Shown here piece after piece: positions 18,109 through 27,327 of a stretch of DNA of 57,257 nt. The position numbers were made by a program, and so were the translations under genes. The number at the start of each line of letters is the position of its first letter. Within the stretch, counting starts at the first letter, position 1. The stretch is from Bacteroidales bacterium KA00344 (GTDB lineage Bacteria > Bacteroidota > Bacteroidia > Bacteroidales > Bacteroidaceae), in the NCBI GenBank assembly GCA_001552765.1, contig KQ959351.1, forward strand, positions 1 to 57,257. Reading direction: 5' to 3'. Under the pieces are notes generated by a model, which had not been told where the DNA came from, did not search any database, and was given only the letters and a program-made list of their open reading frames with translations.

Positions 18109-19287
18109 TTATTTCATCATCATCTCCACATTTTCTAAATTGCCGTCGTTGCCGGCAGGAACAATGCCCAACAGCTTGCAGAGCAGCGGATAGATATTGA
18201 TGTTTTCAAAGTGGGGCAGCCATATATGTTTGAAATCTGGCCCGACGGCACGAAAAACGGCGTGCATTTCCTGCAAGGTGGGGTCGTAGCCATGTGTTCC
18301 GCCTGCGGTGATGTCACCATCGTAGACCACATAGCCGATGTCGGGATTAACGACAATGTCGCCTACACGGGCGTTGGAGCCATAGTGGAGGTAGGAGGGA
18401 ATATCCTGTTTGCGCCACACTTGTGCGTGGTTAAGCGGTTTCAGTGCGTGGTAGATGGAGTCTGTGCAGCCCTCTTTGGCGTAAATGTTGCAGGGCACAC
18501 TGCCACTGATCATCGTCACCCATTCGGGCTTGAGCAGGCCTTTGATGCCGATGTTGTTGCGTTGTTCCACCCACGCCATGCCATGATCCGACAGCACGAT
18601 GAGATTGACGGAGTCGGCATGGGGCAGTGCGCGTACACCCTGATAGAACGATTGCAGCAACGAGTCTACGGTGAGCACAGCTTTTCTGGTCTTCTTGTGA
18701 TGAGGACCGTAGGTGTGTCCGTTGGCGTCGGGCTGTTCCAGATAGGCCATGATGAGGTCCGGTCGTTTCTTCTCCGGGCGGCGCAGTTCCTCCAGCGCGC
18801 CATCGAGCCGCTCGCTCATACTGAGTCTTGGCTTCTTGTCGTACTCGAAAAACCGACTGGGATAGTGCCCGTTCACTTTCACGTCGGAGCCGGGCCAATA
18901 GAACACGGCCACACGCTTTCCCTGTCTTTGAGCCGTGTTCCAGATAGGCTCACCACCGTAAAATCCGGGGTTTGTTTTCTGTTCCGATCGGGCTAAGGAG
19001 AAGCTGTCGCGGGTAGCCGGGTCGTAAAATTCGTTGGCAACGATGCCGTGATGGTCGGGATAAAGGCCCGTCGCGATGGTATAGTGGTTGGGAAAAGTTT
19101 TGGAGGGATAGGAGGGGATGAGCCCGGAAGCCACACCTTTGGAGGCCATGAAGTCGATGAAAGGCGTGTCGTACCATTGCGGATAATCCCAACGATAGCC
19201 GTCAAGCGAAACGACGACGGTGTAATGCCTGGCCGAAGTTGGTGCCGTGCAAGTTAGCAGCAATAGAGCCAACAGTAGGTTTTTCAT
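18109..19287 (-). CDS. NPP-type alkaline phosphatase superfamily phosphodiesterase, exported
   Basis: A predicted periplasmic nucleotide pyrophosphatase/phosphodiesterase that would hydrolyse phosphodiester or pyrophosphate bonds using two metal ions. From MKNLLLALLLL it is 392 residues with a signal peptide (cut near TSA). Longer in-frame starts overlap the -7 box. Metal-site motifs are present in order: VVSLDGYRWD, the nucleophile Thr in SKTFPNHY, EQPDANGHTYG, LSDHGM and GTHGYDP. This pattern matches the ectonucleotide pyrophosphatase group rather than classical PhoA. It is monocistronic as far as can be seen. The natural substrate cannot be decided. Confidence 0.92.
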   Translation of the reverse strand: MKNLLLALLLLTCTAPTSARHYTVVVSLDGYRWDYPQWYDTPFIDFMASKGVASGLIPSYPSKTFPNHYTIATGLYPDHHGIVANEFYDPATRDSFSLARSEQKTNPGFYGGEPIWNTAQRQGKRVAVFYWPGSDVKVNGHYPSRFFEYDKKPRLSMSERLDGALEELRRPEKKRPDLIMAYLEQPDANGHTYGPHHKKTRKAVLTVDSLLQSFYQGVRALPHADSVNLIVLSDHGMAWVEQRNNIGIKGLLKPEWVTMISGSVPCNIYAKEGCTDSIYHALKPLNHAQVWRKQDIPSYLHYGSNARVGDIVVNPDIGYVVYDGDITAGGTHGYDPTLQEMHAVFRAVGPDFKHIWLPHFENINIYPLLCKLLGIVPAGNDGNLENVEMMMK

Positions 19288-19314
19288 ATATTTGTTTATC
19301 ATTTTCATTGGGTG

Positions 19315-19322
19315 CAAAGGTA
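19315..19322 (-). promoter_or_regulatory. -7 box of the NPP gene
   Basis: TACCTTTG on the minus strand about 28 bp before the chosen ATG. Its position shows that the ATG at 19317 cannot be used. A consensus upstream TTG is not evident. Confidence 0.6.
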
Positions 19323-19408
19323 GCTTTTTTGACCGAAACGGGAGGGTAAAGCATGGTTTTTCTTTGGAAAAATCGTGGCGATTGAGGTCGAATCAGGAAT
19401 AAAGTTGG

Positions 19409-19416
19409 TAACTTTG
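19409..19416 (+). promoter_or_regulatory. -7 box of the DPP III gene
   Basis: TAACTTTG lies 22 bp before the first ATG. The nearest upstream TTG is at 24 bp, further than usual. Confidence 0.55.
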
Positions 19417-19437
19417 CAATTCCCGAATCCATAAAAA

Positions 19438-21408
19438 ATGGGAGAGATGATGAACGAAAAAGATTTTATATATGCGGGCGAACGCTTTGCCGACCTCCAA
19501 ATGCTGCGCTATCGGCTGGACGGATTTGACAAGCTCACCCTGCAACAGAAGAAATATGTGTATTATCTGTCGCAGGCCACATTGGCCGGCAGAGACATCA
19601 CGATGGACCAGTTTGGCAAATACAACCTCGTGATCCGCCACGTCTTGGAGGCGGTCTACACGGATGAGCGTTTGGATAAGACGAGTGACGACTTCAAGGC
19701 CATGGCAGTGTATCTCAAGCGGTTGTGGTTTTCCAACGGCATACACCATCACTACGGCTGCGAGAAATTTGAGCCCGGATTCAGTGAGCATTGGTTTCGC
19801 GACGTGGTGAGAGCGCTGCCCCGTGAAGCCCTGCCCCGAACGTACGACTGCTGGGAGGCCTGTCTGGAGGTTGTTTGTCCGGTGATTTTCGATCCGACGG
19901 TGTTGCCCAAGCGGGTCAATCAGGACGACGGCGAAGATTTGGTGCAGACGTCGGCCTGCAATTTCTATGAGGGTGTGAGCCAACAGGAGGCCGAAGAATT
20001 TTATGCACAGCAGAGAGATGCCGCTGCCGGCGACTGTCAGCCGTCGTGGGGACTCAATTCCAAGCTGACAAAGCAGAACGGAAAACTCGTGGAGCATACC
20101 TATTCTATTGATGGACTGTATGGCGAGGCGATAGCCCAAGTGGTGTTTTGGCTAGAGAAAGCGAGGATGGAGGCCGAGAACGACCGACAGCGGGAGGTTA
20201 TCGACTTGCTTGTGTCTTATTATAAGACCGGAGATTTAAGCACTTTCGACGAGTATTCCATTGCCTGGCTGAAAGAGCAAGACGGGCAGGTAGACTTTAT
20301 CAACGGCTTCATCGAGGTTTATGGAGACCCACTGGGACTGAAAGGCTCTTGGGAAGGCATCGTGGAATACAAGGATATGGAAGCCACGCGCCGCACACAA
20401 GCCATCTCGCAGAATGCGCAGTGGTTTGAGGACCATTCGCCCGTAGACGAGCGTTTCCGAAAGTCGAAAGTAACGGGCGTAACGGCAAACGTGATATGCG
20501 CGGCGATGTTGGGTGGCGATATGTATCCGGCGTCGGCCATCGGTATCAACCTGCCCAATGCCGACTGGATTCGTGCTCAATATGGATCAAAGAGCATCAC
20601 GATAGGCAATCTGACCGAAGCCTATAAGAAGGCCGCTCATGGCAATGGCTTCAACGAGGAATTTGTGATAGACAACGCGACGCGCAGCATGATTGATGAA
20701 TACGGCGACCTCTGCGACGACCTGCACACGGATTTGCACGAATGTCTGGGACACGGCAGCGGACAGTTGCTGCCCGGTGTAGCTCCCGATGCACTGCGGT
20801 CGTATGCCAGCACCAACGAGGAGGCACGTGCCGACTTGTTTGGCCTGTACTATCTGGCCGATGCCAAACTGGTGGAATTGGGGTTGGTGCCCAATGCTGA
20901 AGCCTATAAAAGTCAGTATTATCATTATATGATGAACGGACTGATGACCCAGTTGGTACGCATCAAACCGGGACACCGGATAGAGGAGTCGCACATGCGA
21001 AATCGTGCACTGATTGCCCGGTGGTGTCTGGAAAACGGCAACGGTGTGGTCGAGCTGATTAAACGAAACGGAAAGACATACGTCAGAATTAACGACTATG
21101 CAGCCCTGAGAAAACTGTTCGCTCGCTTGCTTGCTGAGGTGCAGCGCATCAAGAGCGAGGGCGATTTCGAGGCGGCAAGACAACTTGTGGAGCGGTATGC
21201 CGTAAAGGTGGATGCCGAGTTGCATGAGGAGGTGTTGGGCCGATACAAAGCGTTGGACATCGCTCCGTACAAGGGATTTATCAATCCCCGGATGAAACCG
21301 GTGGTGGATGCCGCAGGAGAGATTACGGACATCAGTCTGGATTATACGGAAAGTTACGACCGGCAGATGCTGCGTTATTCTCATGAATTTGGCTTTCTGA
21401 ACGTATAG
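19438..21408 (+). CDS. Dipeptidyl peptidase III (M49 zinc peptidase)
   Basis: A cytoplasmic zinc exopeptidase that removes dipeptides from short peptides. The 656 residues carry both M49 zinc motifs: HECLGH at about residue 434 and the second-ligand segment NEEARAD at about 460. The five-residue HExxGH form is peculiar to this family. No signal peptide is present, which fits the cytoplasmic Bacteroides and Porphyromonas homologues. Three in-frame ATGs occur within the first five codons (19438, 19447, 19450); the true one is undecided. It would complete degradation of dipeptide-containing oligopeptides entering the cell. Confidence 0.93.
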   Translation: MGEMMNEKDFIYAGERFADLQMLRYRLDGFDKLTLQQKKYVYYLSQATLAGRDITMDQFGKYNLVIRHVLEAVYTDERLDKTSDDFKAMAVYLKRLWFSNGIHHHYGCEKFEPGFSEHWFRDVVRALPREALPRTYDCWEACLEVVCPVIFDPTVLPKRVNQDDGEDLVQTSACNFYEGVSQQEAEEFYAQQRDAAAGDCQPSWGLNSKLTKQNGKLVEHTYSIDGLYGEAIAQVVFWLEKARMEAENDRQREVIDLLVSYYKTGDLSTFDEYSIAWLKEQDGQVDFINGFIEVYGDPLGLKGSWEGIVEYKDMEATRRTQAISQNAQWFEDHSPVDERFRKSKVTGVTANVICAAMLGGDMYPASAIGINLPNADWIRAQYGSKSITIGNLTEAYKKAAHGNGFNEEFVIDNATRSMIDEYGDLCDDLHTDLHECLGHGSGQLLPGVAPDALRSYASTNEEARADLFGLYYLADAKLVELGLVPNAEAYKSQYYHYMMNGLMTQLVRIKPGHRIEESHMRNRALIARWCLENGNGVVELIKRNGKTYVRINDYAALRKLFARLLAEVQRIKSEGDFEAARQLVERYAVKVDAELHEEVLGRYKALDIAPYKGFINPRMKPVVDAAGEITDISLDYTESYDRQMLRYSHEFGFLNV

Positions 21409-21566
21409 CCGGAAGTGGCGACCGGTGGGGTGGCGCGCATAATGTGGCAGCCGATGAAGCGAAGACGGTTTTGCGATAGGGGTAAAGACGACAGGACGCC
21501 CCTCGTGTCAAACCTATAAAACTTGGGGATGATAATTGCCGGAATCCTCATAAGTAAACGAAGACA

Positions 21567-22187
21567 ATGACAGAACAAACAAAAGAGAAGATAAAAGAAA
21601 TAAAACGGAGTTTCCGGTTGATGATGAACGGCACGGCCTCGCGGTCGATGCGTGAGAAAGGATTGGACTATCATCTCAACTGGGGAGTCTCGTTCATGGA
21701 TCTGAAACAAATGGCTGAGGACATCGGGAAGGCCTACGATTTGGCCATTGAGCTATGGAAGGAAGATATCCGCGAGTGCAAGATATTGGCCACGCTGCTG
21801 ATGCCGGCCGACAAGATGCCCGTGGAGATTGCGGAAATCTGGATGGAACAGACGCAATCGCAAGAGATGGCGGAGATGCAAGCCTTCAACCTTTATCAAT
21901 ATGTGAGCTATGCTCCGGCGATGGCCTACAAATGGATGGCCAGCGATCGCGAGGTAAATCAGATATGTGCGTACAACATTTTGAGCCGACTATTTATGAA
22001 AGGACAAGAGCCCAACGAGCGCGGCATCCACGAATTTCTGGATCAGGCTCTGACCGCTATGCAGTCGGGTTCGATAGGCGTGAGCCATGCGGCGATGAAT
22101 GCCGTGAGGCGTTTTGCCGAACTGGGAGTGATGTATGAGAGGGTGGCTAAGTCGGCGGTGTCGAAACATGGGATGGACTGGTTGTAG
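21567..22187 (+). CDS. AlkD-like DNA alkylation repair family (HEAT-like) protein
   Basis: A 206-residue all-helical cytoplasmic protein. The segments DLKQMAEDIGKAYDLAIELWKEDIRECKILATLLM and the later paired helices resemble the HEAT-like repeats of AlkD glycosylases, where an LW(x)n-RE(x)n-LA pattern is typical. Catalytic residues of AlkD could not be aligned with confidence, so it may be a non-catalytic relative. It follows the DPP III gene after 158 bp with no promoter or terminator clearly seen between them. Confidence is moderate for the fold and low for the activity. Confidence 0.65.
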   Translation: MTEQTKEKIKEIKRSFRLMMNGTASRSMREKGLDYHLNWGVSFMDLKQMAEDIGKAYDLAIELWKEDIRECKILATLLMPADKMPVEIAEIWMEQTQSQEMAEMQAFNLYQYVSYAPAMAYKWMASDREVNQICAYNILSRLFMKGQEPNERGIHEFLDQALTAMQSGSIGVSHAAMNAVRRFAELGVMYERVAKSAVSKHGMDWL

Positions 22188-22305
22188 CATCAGTTCCAAC
22201 GGGCATCGTCAGGCGCGATGTTCGCGACAGAGAGAAGCCGGGCTTATGGGTGCGAAAATTACAGAATAAGCTATAAATCCAAACGAAAGACAAATATTAA
22301 GGTAA

Positions 22306-22971
22306 ATGAAAAAGAGTTGTATATTGATAGCTGCAGCCGTTTGTATGCTGACAACGGGGTGTGGCGGCTTAGGCACGACTGCATCGGGAGGTGCGTCGTC
22401 CCCGTCGGCGTCAGGATCGTCAGGCGATGTGTTGGGTGATATAGTGGGCGCCATGACCAATGGCGAGACTATTGTCAATGTGCTGAGCAATGTGATTGGA
22501 ATGGATAAGGTTTCCAAGACACAGCTTTACGGCACGTGGAAATACGACGGACCGGGATGCGCGTTCACCTCAGACCAAGCCCTGGCCAGAGCGGGCGGAG
22601 CAGTGGCCGCTACCCAAATAGAGGAAAAGCTTGCTGCGTATTATGCACAGTTGGGACTGAATAGCGGGAACACTTATATCACCTTTGGTAAAGACGGCTC
22701 CTTCTCGTCAAAGCTCAACGGCAAGAGTTGGAATGGAAACTACGCCTATGACGCCAAAACGGGAGCATTGACTATGAAGGGAATGCTATTGAGTCTCAAC
22801 GGCTTCATCACACGAAACGGAACCGGAATCAGTGTGTTGTTCGAATCAAAGAAACTGTTGTCTTGGGTAAGAACAATGTCTGTGCTGTCTGGAAATTCCA
22901 CCCTGAGCACCATCGGCGACATCAGTAAAAACTATGATGGGGTGAGAATAGGATTCGATATGAAGAGGTAG
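22306..22971 (+). CDS. DUF4923 family lipoprotein
   Basis: A 221-residue lipoprotein of unknown function. The signal peptide ends in LTTGC, a good lipobox, so Cys19 should be lipidated. A Gly/Ser/Ala linker (about 20-45) leads to a compact domain that starts near LYGTWKYDGPGCAF and resembles DUF4923: a conserved GTW(K)Y motif followed by antiparallel strands (NTYITFGKDGSFSS, WNGNYAYDAKTGALTMKG). That fold is seen in small lipocalin-like envelope proteins. It is transcribed alone, with a terminator 70 bp downstream. Confidence 0.8.
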   Translation: MKKSCILIAAAVCMLTTGCGGLGTTASGGASSPSASGSSGDVLGDIVGAMTNGETIVNVLSNVIGMDKVSKTQLYGTWKYDGPGCAFTSDQALARAGGAVAATQIEEKLAAYYAQLGLNSGNTYITFGKDGSFSSKLNGKSWNGNYAYDAKTGALTMKGMLLSLNGFITRNGTGISVLFESKKLLSWVRTMSVLSGNSTLSTIGDISKNYDGVRIGFDMKR

Positions 22972-23040
22972 ATTTGCCGTCAAAAGGCAGAATGGTGTCA
23001 GACAGAAGTGTAAATAGTTTTAATTGAACTTTAGTATTTC

Positions 23041-23078
23041 AAAAGTTTCTTAAATCCTTAGGGTTGAGAAACTTTTTT
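23041..23078 (+). terminator. Terminator of the DUF4923 gene
   Basis: Perfect 10-bp arms AAAAGTTTCT (23041-23050) and AGAAACTTTT (23067-23076), followed by TT. Confidence 0.85.
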
Positions 23079-23098
23079 AATTATATTTAGTAAGTATA

Positions 23099-23131
23099 TT
23101 GCACCCCTCTTAATATAAAATTGTATTTTTG
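23099..23131 (+). promoter_or_regulatory. Promoter of the Bat operon
   Basis: TATTTTTG (23124-23131) lies 35 bp before the moxR start. The nearest TTG (23099-23101) is 22 bp upstream, slightly longer than the optimum spacing. No other promoter is visible within the operon. Confidence 0.55.
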
Positions 23132-23166
23132 CGCTTGAAAAGAAATAAAGTAAAAAATAGGACATT

Positions 23167-24162
23167 ATGGCAGAATCTGTAGATATTAGAGAACTCAATA
23201 TCAGGATAGAGCAGCAGAGCGGTTTTGTGACCAATCTGACGACAGGAATGGATAAGGTCATCGTTGGCCAGAAGCATTTGGTAGATATGTTGCTCATCTC
23301 GCTTCTCAGCGATGGACATATCCTTTTGGAAGGTGTGCCCGGTTTGGCAAAGACGTTGGCCATCAAAACGCTGGCCCAGCTGGTGGATGCCGGTTTCAGC
23401 CGCATACAGTTTACGCCGGATTTGCTTCCCGCCGATGTTGTGGGAACAATGATTTACTCGCAGAAGGATGAGAAATTCCATGTGAAGAAAGGGCCGGTGT
23501 TTGCCAATTTCGTGCTGGCGGATGAAATCAACCGTGCTCCGGCGAAGGTGCAGAGCGCATTGCTTGAGGCGATGCAGGAACATCAGGTGACTATTGGCGA
23601 ACAGACATTCAAGTTGCCCAATCCGTTCTTGGTGATGGCAACGCAGAACCCCATTGAACAGGAAGGTACCTATCCGCTGCCGGAGGCGCAGGTGGACCGA
23701 TTCATGTTGAAGGTGGTTATCGACTATCCTACACTGGAAGAAGAGAAACTTATCATTCGTGAGAATCTGCGGGAAAGTATGCCTGTGGTTACACCGGTCA
23801 CTACAGCAGAGGAAATACTGAATGCTCGCGAAGTAGTTGGTCAGGTTTATATTGACGAAAAGATAGAACACTATATTGCAGACATTGTGTTTGCCAGCCG
23901 TTATCCGGAACGTTACGGACTTTCGGAATTGAAGGAGCTGATTACCTTTGGAGGCAGTCCTCGTGCCAGCATTAATCTGGCAAAGGCATCGCGCGCCTAT
24001 GCGTTTATCAAGCATCGTGGTTATGTTGTGCCGGAGGATGTGCGCGCCATCGTTCATGACGTGATGCGTCACCGTATCGGTCTGAGCTATGAGGCTGAGG
24101 CTACCAATGTGACCAGCGAGGAAATCGTGAGCCGGATTGTGAACAAGATAGAAGTGCCTTGA
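23167..24162 (+). CDS. MoxR-type AAA+ ATPase of the Bat operon
   Basis: An ATPase thought to act as a chaperone that remodels or loads von Willebrand factor A (VWA) proteins; VWA partners are encoded just downstream. In the 331 residues, Walker A is GVPGLAKT (56-63), Walker B is LADEIN (Asp119-Glu120), and sensor 1 is MATQNP. The lid domain follows (SPRASINLAKASRAYAF). It is cytoplasmic with no signal peptide. It is the first gene of the operon running to batE, and possibly on to the PAP2 and QueA-like genes. Confidence 0.95.
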   Translation: MAESVDIRELNIRIEQQSGFVTNLTTGMDKVIVGQKHLVDMLLISLLSDGHILLEGVPGLAKTLAIKTLAQLVDAGFSRIQFTPDLLPADVVGTMIYSQKDEKFHVKKGPVFANFVLADEINRAPAKVQSALLEAMQEHQVTIGEQTFKLPNPFLVMATQNPIEQEGTYPLPEAQVDRFMLKVVIDYPTLEEEKLIIRENLRESMPVVTPVTTAEEILNAREVVGQVYIDEKIEHYIADIVFASRYPERYGLSELKELITFGGSPRASINLAKASRAYAFIKHRGYVVPEDVRAIVHDVMRHRIGLSYEAEATNVTSEEIVSRIVNKIEVP

Positions 24163-24255
24163 TCAAGGATTGAACAATAGGCGTTGGCGGTTGAGGGCTT
24201 GCGGTGCATGACACAGCTTTTGACAGCCGCTCCCTAAATCCTAATTTGACACAGG

Positions 24256-25125
24256 ATGGAAACAAGTGAGATATTAAAAAAAGTAAGGAAGATAGAAATC
24301 AAGACTCGTGGGTTGAGTCGCAATATTTTTGCCGGACAATACCACTCTGCCTTTAAGGGGCGGGGAATGGCTTTCTCGGAAGTCAGGGAGTATCAGTTTG
24401 GCGACGATGTTCGCGACATCGACTGGAATGTCACGGCTCGTTTTCATCATCCTTATGTGAAGGTCTTCGAGGAAGAACGCGAACTCACGGTCATGCTGTT
24501 GGTGGACGTTTCGGGCTCTCTGGAGTTTGGAACGAGCCAGCAGATGAAGCGCGACTTGGCTGCCGAAATTGCAGCGACCATTGCGTTCTCCGCCATCCAG
24601 AACAATGATAAAATAGGGGTGATATTCTTCTCTGACAAGATAGAGAAGTATATTCCGCCCAAAAAGGGACGCAAACATATACTCTATATTATTCGGGAGA
24701 TATTGGGCTTTAAGCCGGAAAGCAACAAAACAGACGTTGGAATGGCTACGGCTTTTCTGACGAGAGTGATGAAAAGGCGGTGCACATCGTTTATCATCAG
24801 CGACTTTTACGACCGTAAGGACTTCTCCAAAGAGATGGAGATTGCCAACCGCAAGCACGATGTGATGGCTATTCAGGTGTACGATCCGAGGGCGCGGATG
24901 TTGCCTAATGTGGGGCTGTTGAGGGTGCGCGACGCTGAGACAGGTACGGAAATCGTGATAGACACATCGAGTTCCAAACTCCGAAGGACCCACACGCGAT
25001 ACTGGTTGAAGCGGGAGGAGGTCTTGAAACAGACGTTCTCGCGCAGTCAGGTGGATTGGACGTCTGTCGCGACAAATGAGGATTTTGTTAAATCCCTGAT
25101 GCTCCTGTTTAAGCAAAGGGCATAG
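24256..25125 (+). CDS. DUF58 domain protein of the Bat operon
   Basis: A 289-residue protein of the DUF58 family, usually paired with MoxR ATPases. The diagnostic segment EYQFGDDVRDIDWNVTARFHHPYVK is followed by a VWA-like fold whose metal site reads LVDVSGSLEFG (the final Ser/Met position is Leu here). No membrane segments are apparent, so it is probably cytoplasmic or peripheral to the membrane. It lies 93 bp after moxR and 29 bp before the next gene. Confidence 0.93.
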   Translation: METSEILKKVRKIEIKTRGLSRNIFAGQYHSAFKGRGMAFSEVREYQFGDDVRDIDWNVTARFHHPYVKVFEEERELTVMLLVDVSGSLEFGTSQQMKRDLAAEIAATIAFSAIQNNDKIGVIFFSDKIEKYIPPKKGRKHILYIIREILGFKPESNKTDVGMATAFLTRVMKRRCTSFIISDFYDRKDFSKEMEIANRKHDVMAIQVYDPRARMLPNVGLLRVRDAETGTEIVIDTSSSKLRRTHTRYWLKREEVLKQTFSRSQVDWTSVATNEDFVKSLMLLFKQRA

Positions 25126-25154
25126 AGGACGTCTTGATAAAGTAGGAAAAACAA

Positions 25155-26234
25155 ATGAATAAAATCATACGCAACATATTGGTGCTACTGTTGGGTCTTG
25201 TCACCTTGCCTACGGGGGCGCAGGTAGTCGTGGAGCAGACGATAGATTCTGTCGGCATCCTTATCGGCGAACAGGCGCATTTGAGGCTGGGAGTGACCAT
25301 GCCCAAAAATGCAAAACTGCAATGGCCCGAACTGAGGGCGTCCCAATACGTTGTGCCGGGTGTGGAAGTGGTGAGCTTCGCAGACGGAGATACTGTTGCC
25401 GCTGACAACAATCAAGTAAAGGTAGAACGTGTTTACACCATCACATCGTTTGATGAAAAGCTGTATGCCATACCTGCTTTGACGGTCAAGGTAGACGGCA
25501 AAAGCTATAAAGGAGGAACAGCTGCTCTCAAGGTGATTACAATGGATGTGGACACGCTGCACCCCAACCAGTTCTTTCCACCGAAGGATGTGCAGAACAA
25601 TCCTTTCGAATGGTCGGAATGGAGTCCCTTCTTCTGGTTGTCGTTGTTGATGCTGTTGTTGGCGTTGGTGGCTTATTATCTCATTGTCCGCCTCCGCGAG
25701 AACAAACCCATCATTACCAGAATCCGCATCGTGAAGCACATTCCGCCTCACCAGCGTGCACTGAACGCCATAGATAAAATCAAGGCAGAGCGTATGCAGG
25801 CGAGTGAAGATCGCAAGACTTATTACACACGGCTGACGGATACACTGCGGCAATACATTCAGGAACGCTTTGGTTTCAATGCCAAGGAGATGACTTCTTC
25901 GGAAATTATTGAGAATTTGCAGAATGCCGGAGACCGCAAAATGCTGGACGAACTGACAGAACTCTTCACCACGGCCGACCTTGTGAAGTTTGCCAAATAT
26001 TCGACATTGATCAATGAAAACGATCTAAACCTTGTGAATGCTGTTAATTTTATTGATAGCACAAAGCTCGAAGGGCAAGCCACAGAGGAAAGAATAGTAC
26101 CGAAACTCTCGGAAGACGACAAGCGGAAGCAACAAAGTCGCATCACGATAAAGGGCTTGCTGTGGACATTGGGACTTGTCATTGCCGGGCTGTTGGCATA
26201 TATTATATATAATGTGTACCTGCTGATGGTATAG
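25155..26234 (+). CDS. Membrane protein of the Bat operon, BatD-like C-terminal region
   Basis: A 359-residue protein with a signal peptide (cut near PTGAQ), an Ig-like periplasmic domain of about 130 residues, a membrane helix at about 155-178 (SPFFWLSLLMLLLALVAYYL), a cytoplasmic helical domain and a last helix at the C-terminus. The helical domain, RQYIQERFGFNAKEMTSSEI through LFTTADLVKFAKYS, resembles the C-terminal part of BatD and of DUF4381 proteins. It appears to be the conserved third gene of moxR-DUF58-x-batA operons. No enzyme activity can be proposed. It could act as an anchor between periplasmic and cytoplasmic Bat parts. Confidence 0.8.
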   Translation: MNKIIRNILVLLLGLVTLPTGAQVVVEQTIDSVGILIGEQAHLRLGVTMPKNAKLQWPELRASQYVVPGVEVVSFADGDTVAADNNQVKVERVYTITSFDEKLYAIPALTVKVDGKSYKGGTAALKVITMDVDTLHPNQFFPPKDVQNNPFEWSEWSPFFWLSLLMLLLALVAYYLIVRLRENKPIITRIRIVKHIPPHQRALNAIDKIKAERMQASEDRKTYYTRLTDTLRQYIQERFGFNAKEMTSSEIIENLQNAGDRKMLDELTELFTTADLVKFAKYSTLINENDLNLVNAVNFIDSTKLEGQATEERIVPKLSEDDKRKQQSRITIKGLLWTLGLVIAGLLAYIIYNVYLLMV

Positions 26235-26278
26235 CGCATCCGGCTGAACGGACGGCATCATAAATGAATTTGAAGTAA

Positions 26279-27277
26279 ATGGAATTTGCAAATAAGGAAT
26301 ACTTCTTACTGCTATTGCTGCTCATACCCTATGTGTTGTGGTATTTCCTCTACCGTAGGCGCAATGAGCCTGCGATGCGCATGAGCGACACTTATGCCTA
26401 TCTGAATGCACCGAGGAGTTGGAGGGTGAGACTGCTTTCCCTGCCGATGCTGTTGCGTTGCATTGCGTTTGTCATGATAGTGTGTGCTCTGGCCCGTCCC
26501 CAAACGAAAAATTCATGGGACAACAAAACGGTGGAGGGTATTGATATCATGCTGGCTATGGACGTATCAACTTCCATGTTGGCTGAGGATTTAAAGCCCA
26601 ACCGTATGGAAGCTGCCAAGGAAGTGGCTGCGGAATTTATTTCCGGCCGCCCCAATGATAACATAGGGCTGGCAATTTTTGCAGGCGAATCTTTTACGCA
26701 GTGCCCGCTAACTGTAGACCATGCCTCCCTGCTCAATCTGTTGCAGAATGTGCGCACGGATATAGCGGCACGCGGATTGATACAAGACGGTACGGCAGTG
26801 GGCATGGGATTGGCCAACGCAGTGTCGCGTCTGAAAGGCTCAAAGGCCAAGAGTAAGGTTGTGATTCTGCTGACAGACGGCAGCAATAATATGGGAGATA
26901 TTTCTCCGCTGACGGCTGCGCAAATAGCCCATTCTATGGGCATCCGCGTCTATACTATAGGGGTGGGGACCAACAAGGTGGCACGTTATCCCATGCCGGT
27001 AGCCGGAGGAGTGCAGTATGTGAACATTCCTGTAGAAATAGACACAAAGACATTAAGTGAGATTGCCGCTATCACGGAGGGCAATTTCTATCGTGCCACG
27101 AATAACAAAGAGTTGAAACAGATATATCGTGATATAGACAAATTGGAGAAAACCAAAATGAGTGTCACAAAATTCTCCAAGCGATACGAGGCCTTTCAGC
27201 CGTTCGCCCTTGCTGCCGTGGTATGCCTGTTGTTGGAACTGCTGCTCAGAAACACTGTGTTGCGTCGTATTCCCTGA
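26279..27277 (+). CDS. batA: BatA, membrane-anchored VWA protein
   Basis: A 332-residue protein with two N-terminal membrane segments (LLLLLLIPYVLWYFLY and a second near 60-80), a VWA domain at about 85-290 and a C-terminal helix (ALAAVVCLLLELLL). The metal-ion site begins AMDVSTSM (DxSxS) and continues with the Thr/Asp loops (QDGTAVG, LLTDGSNN). Bat proteins affect oxygen tolerance or envelope stress in Bacteroides; their molecular mechanism is unsettled. Forty-four bp separate it from the previous gene and 50 bp from batB. Confidence 0.93.
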   Translation: MEFANKEYFLLLLLLIPYVLWYFLYRRRNEPAMRMSDTYAYLNAPRSWRVRLLSLPMLLRCIAFVMIVCALARPQTKNSWDNKTVEGIDIMLAMDVSTSMLAEDLKPNRMEAAKEVAAEFISGRPNDNIGLAIFAGESFTQCPLTVDHASLLNLLQNVRTDIAARGLIQDGTAVGMGLANAVSRLKGSKAKSKVVILLTDGSNNMGDISPLTAAQIAHSMGIRVYTIGVGTNKVARYPMPVAGGVQYVNIPVEIDTKTLSEIAAITEGNFYRATNNKELKQIYRDIDKLEKTKMSVTKFSKRYEAFQPFALAAVVCLLLELLLRNTVLRRIP

Positions 27278-27327
27278 TGAGGAACGGCACAGGGAAGAGA
27301 TAAGCTGATAGAGAAAAAAGATACAAT

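Noticed and set aside
17867..18193. 108-codon ORF after array A
   Set aside because: It begins inside the repeat array, continues into the antisense of the phosphodiesterase gene and resembles no protein.
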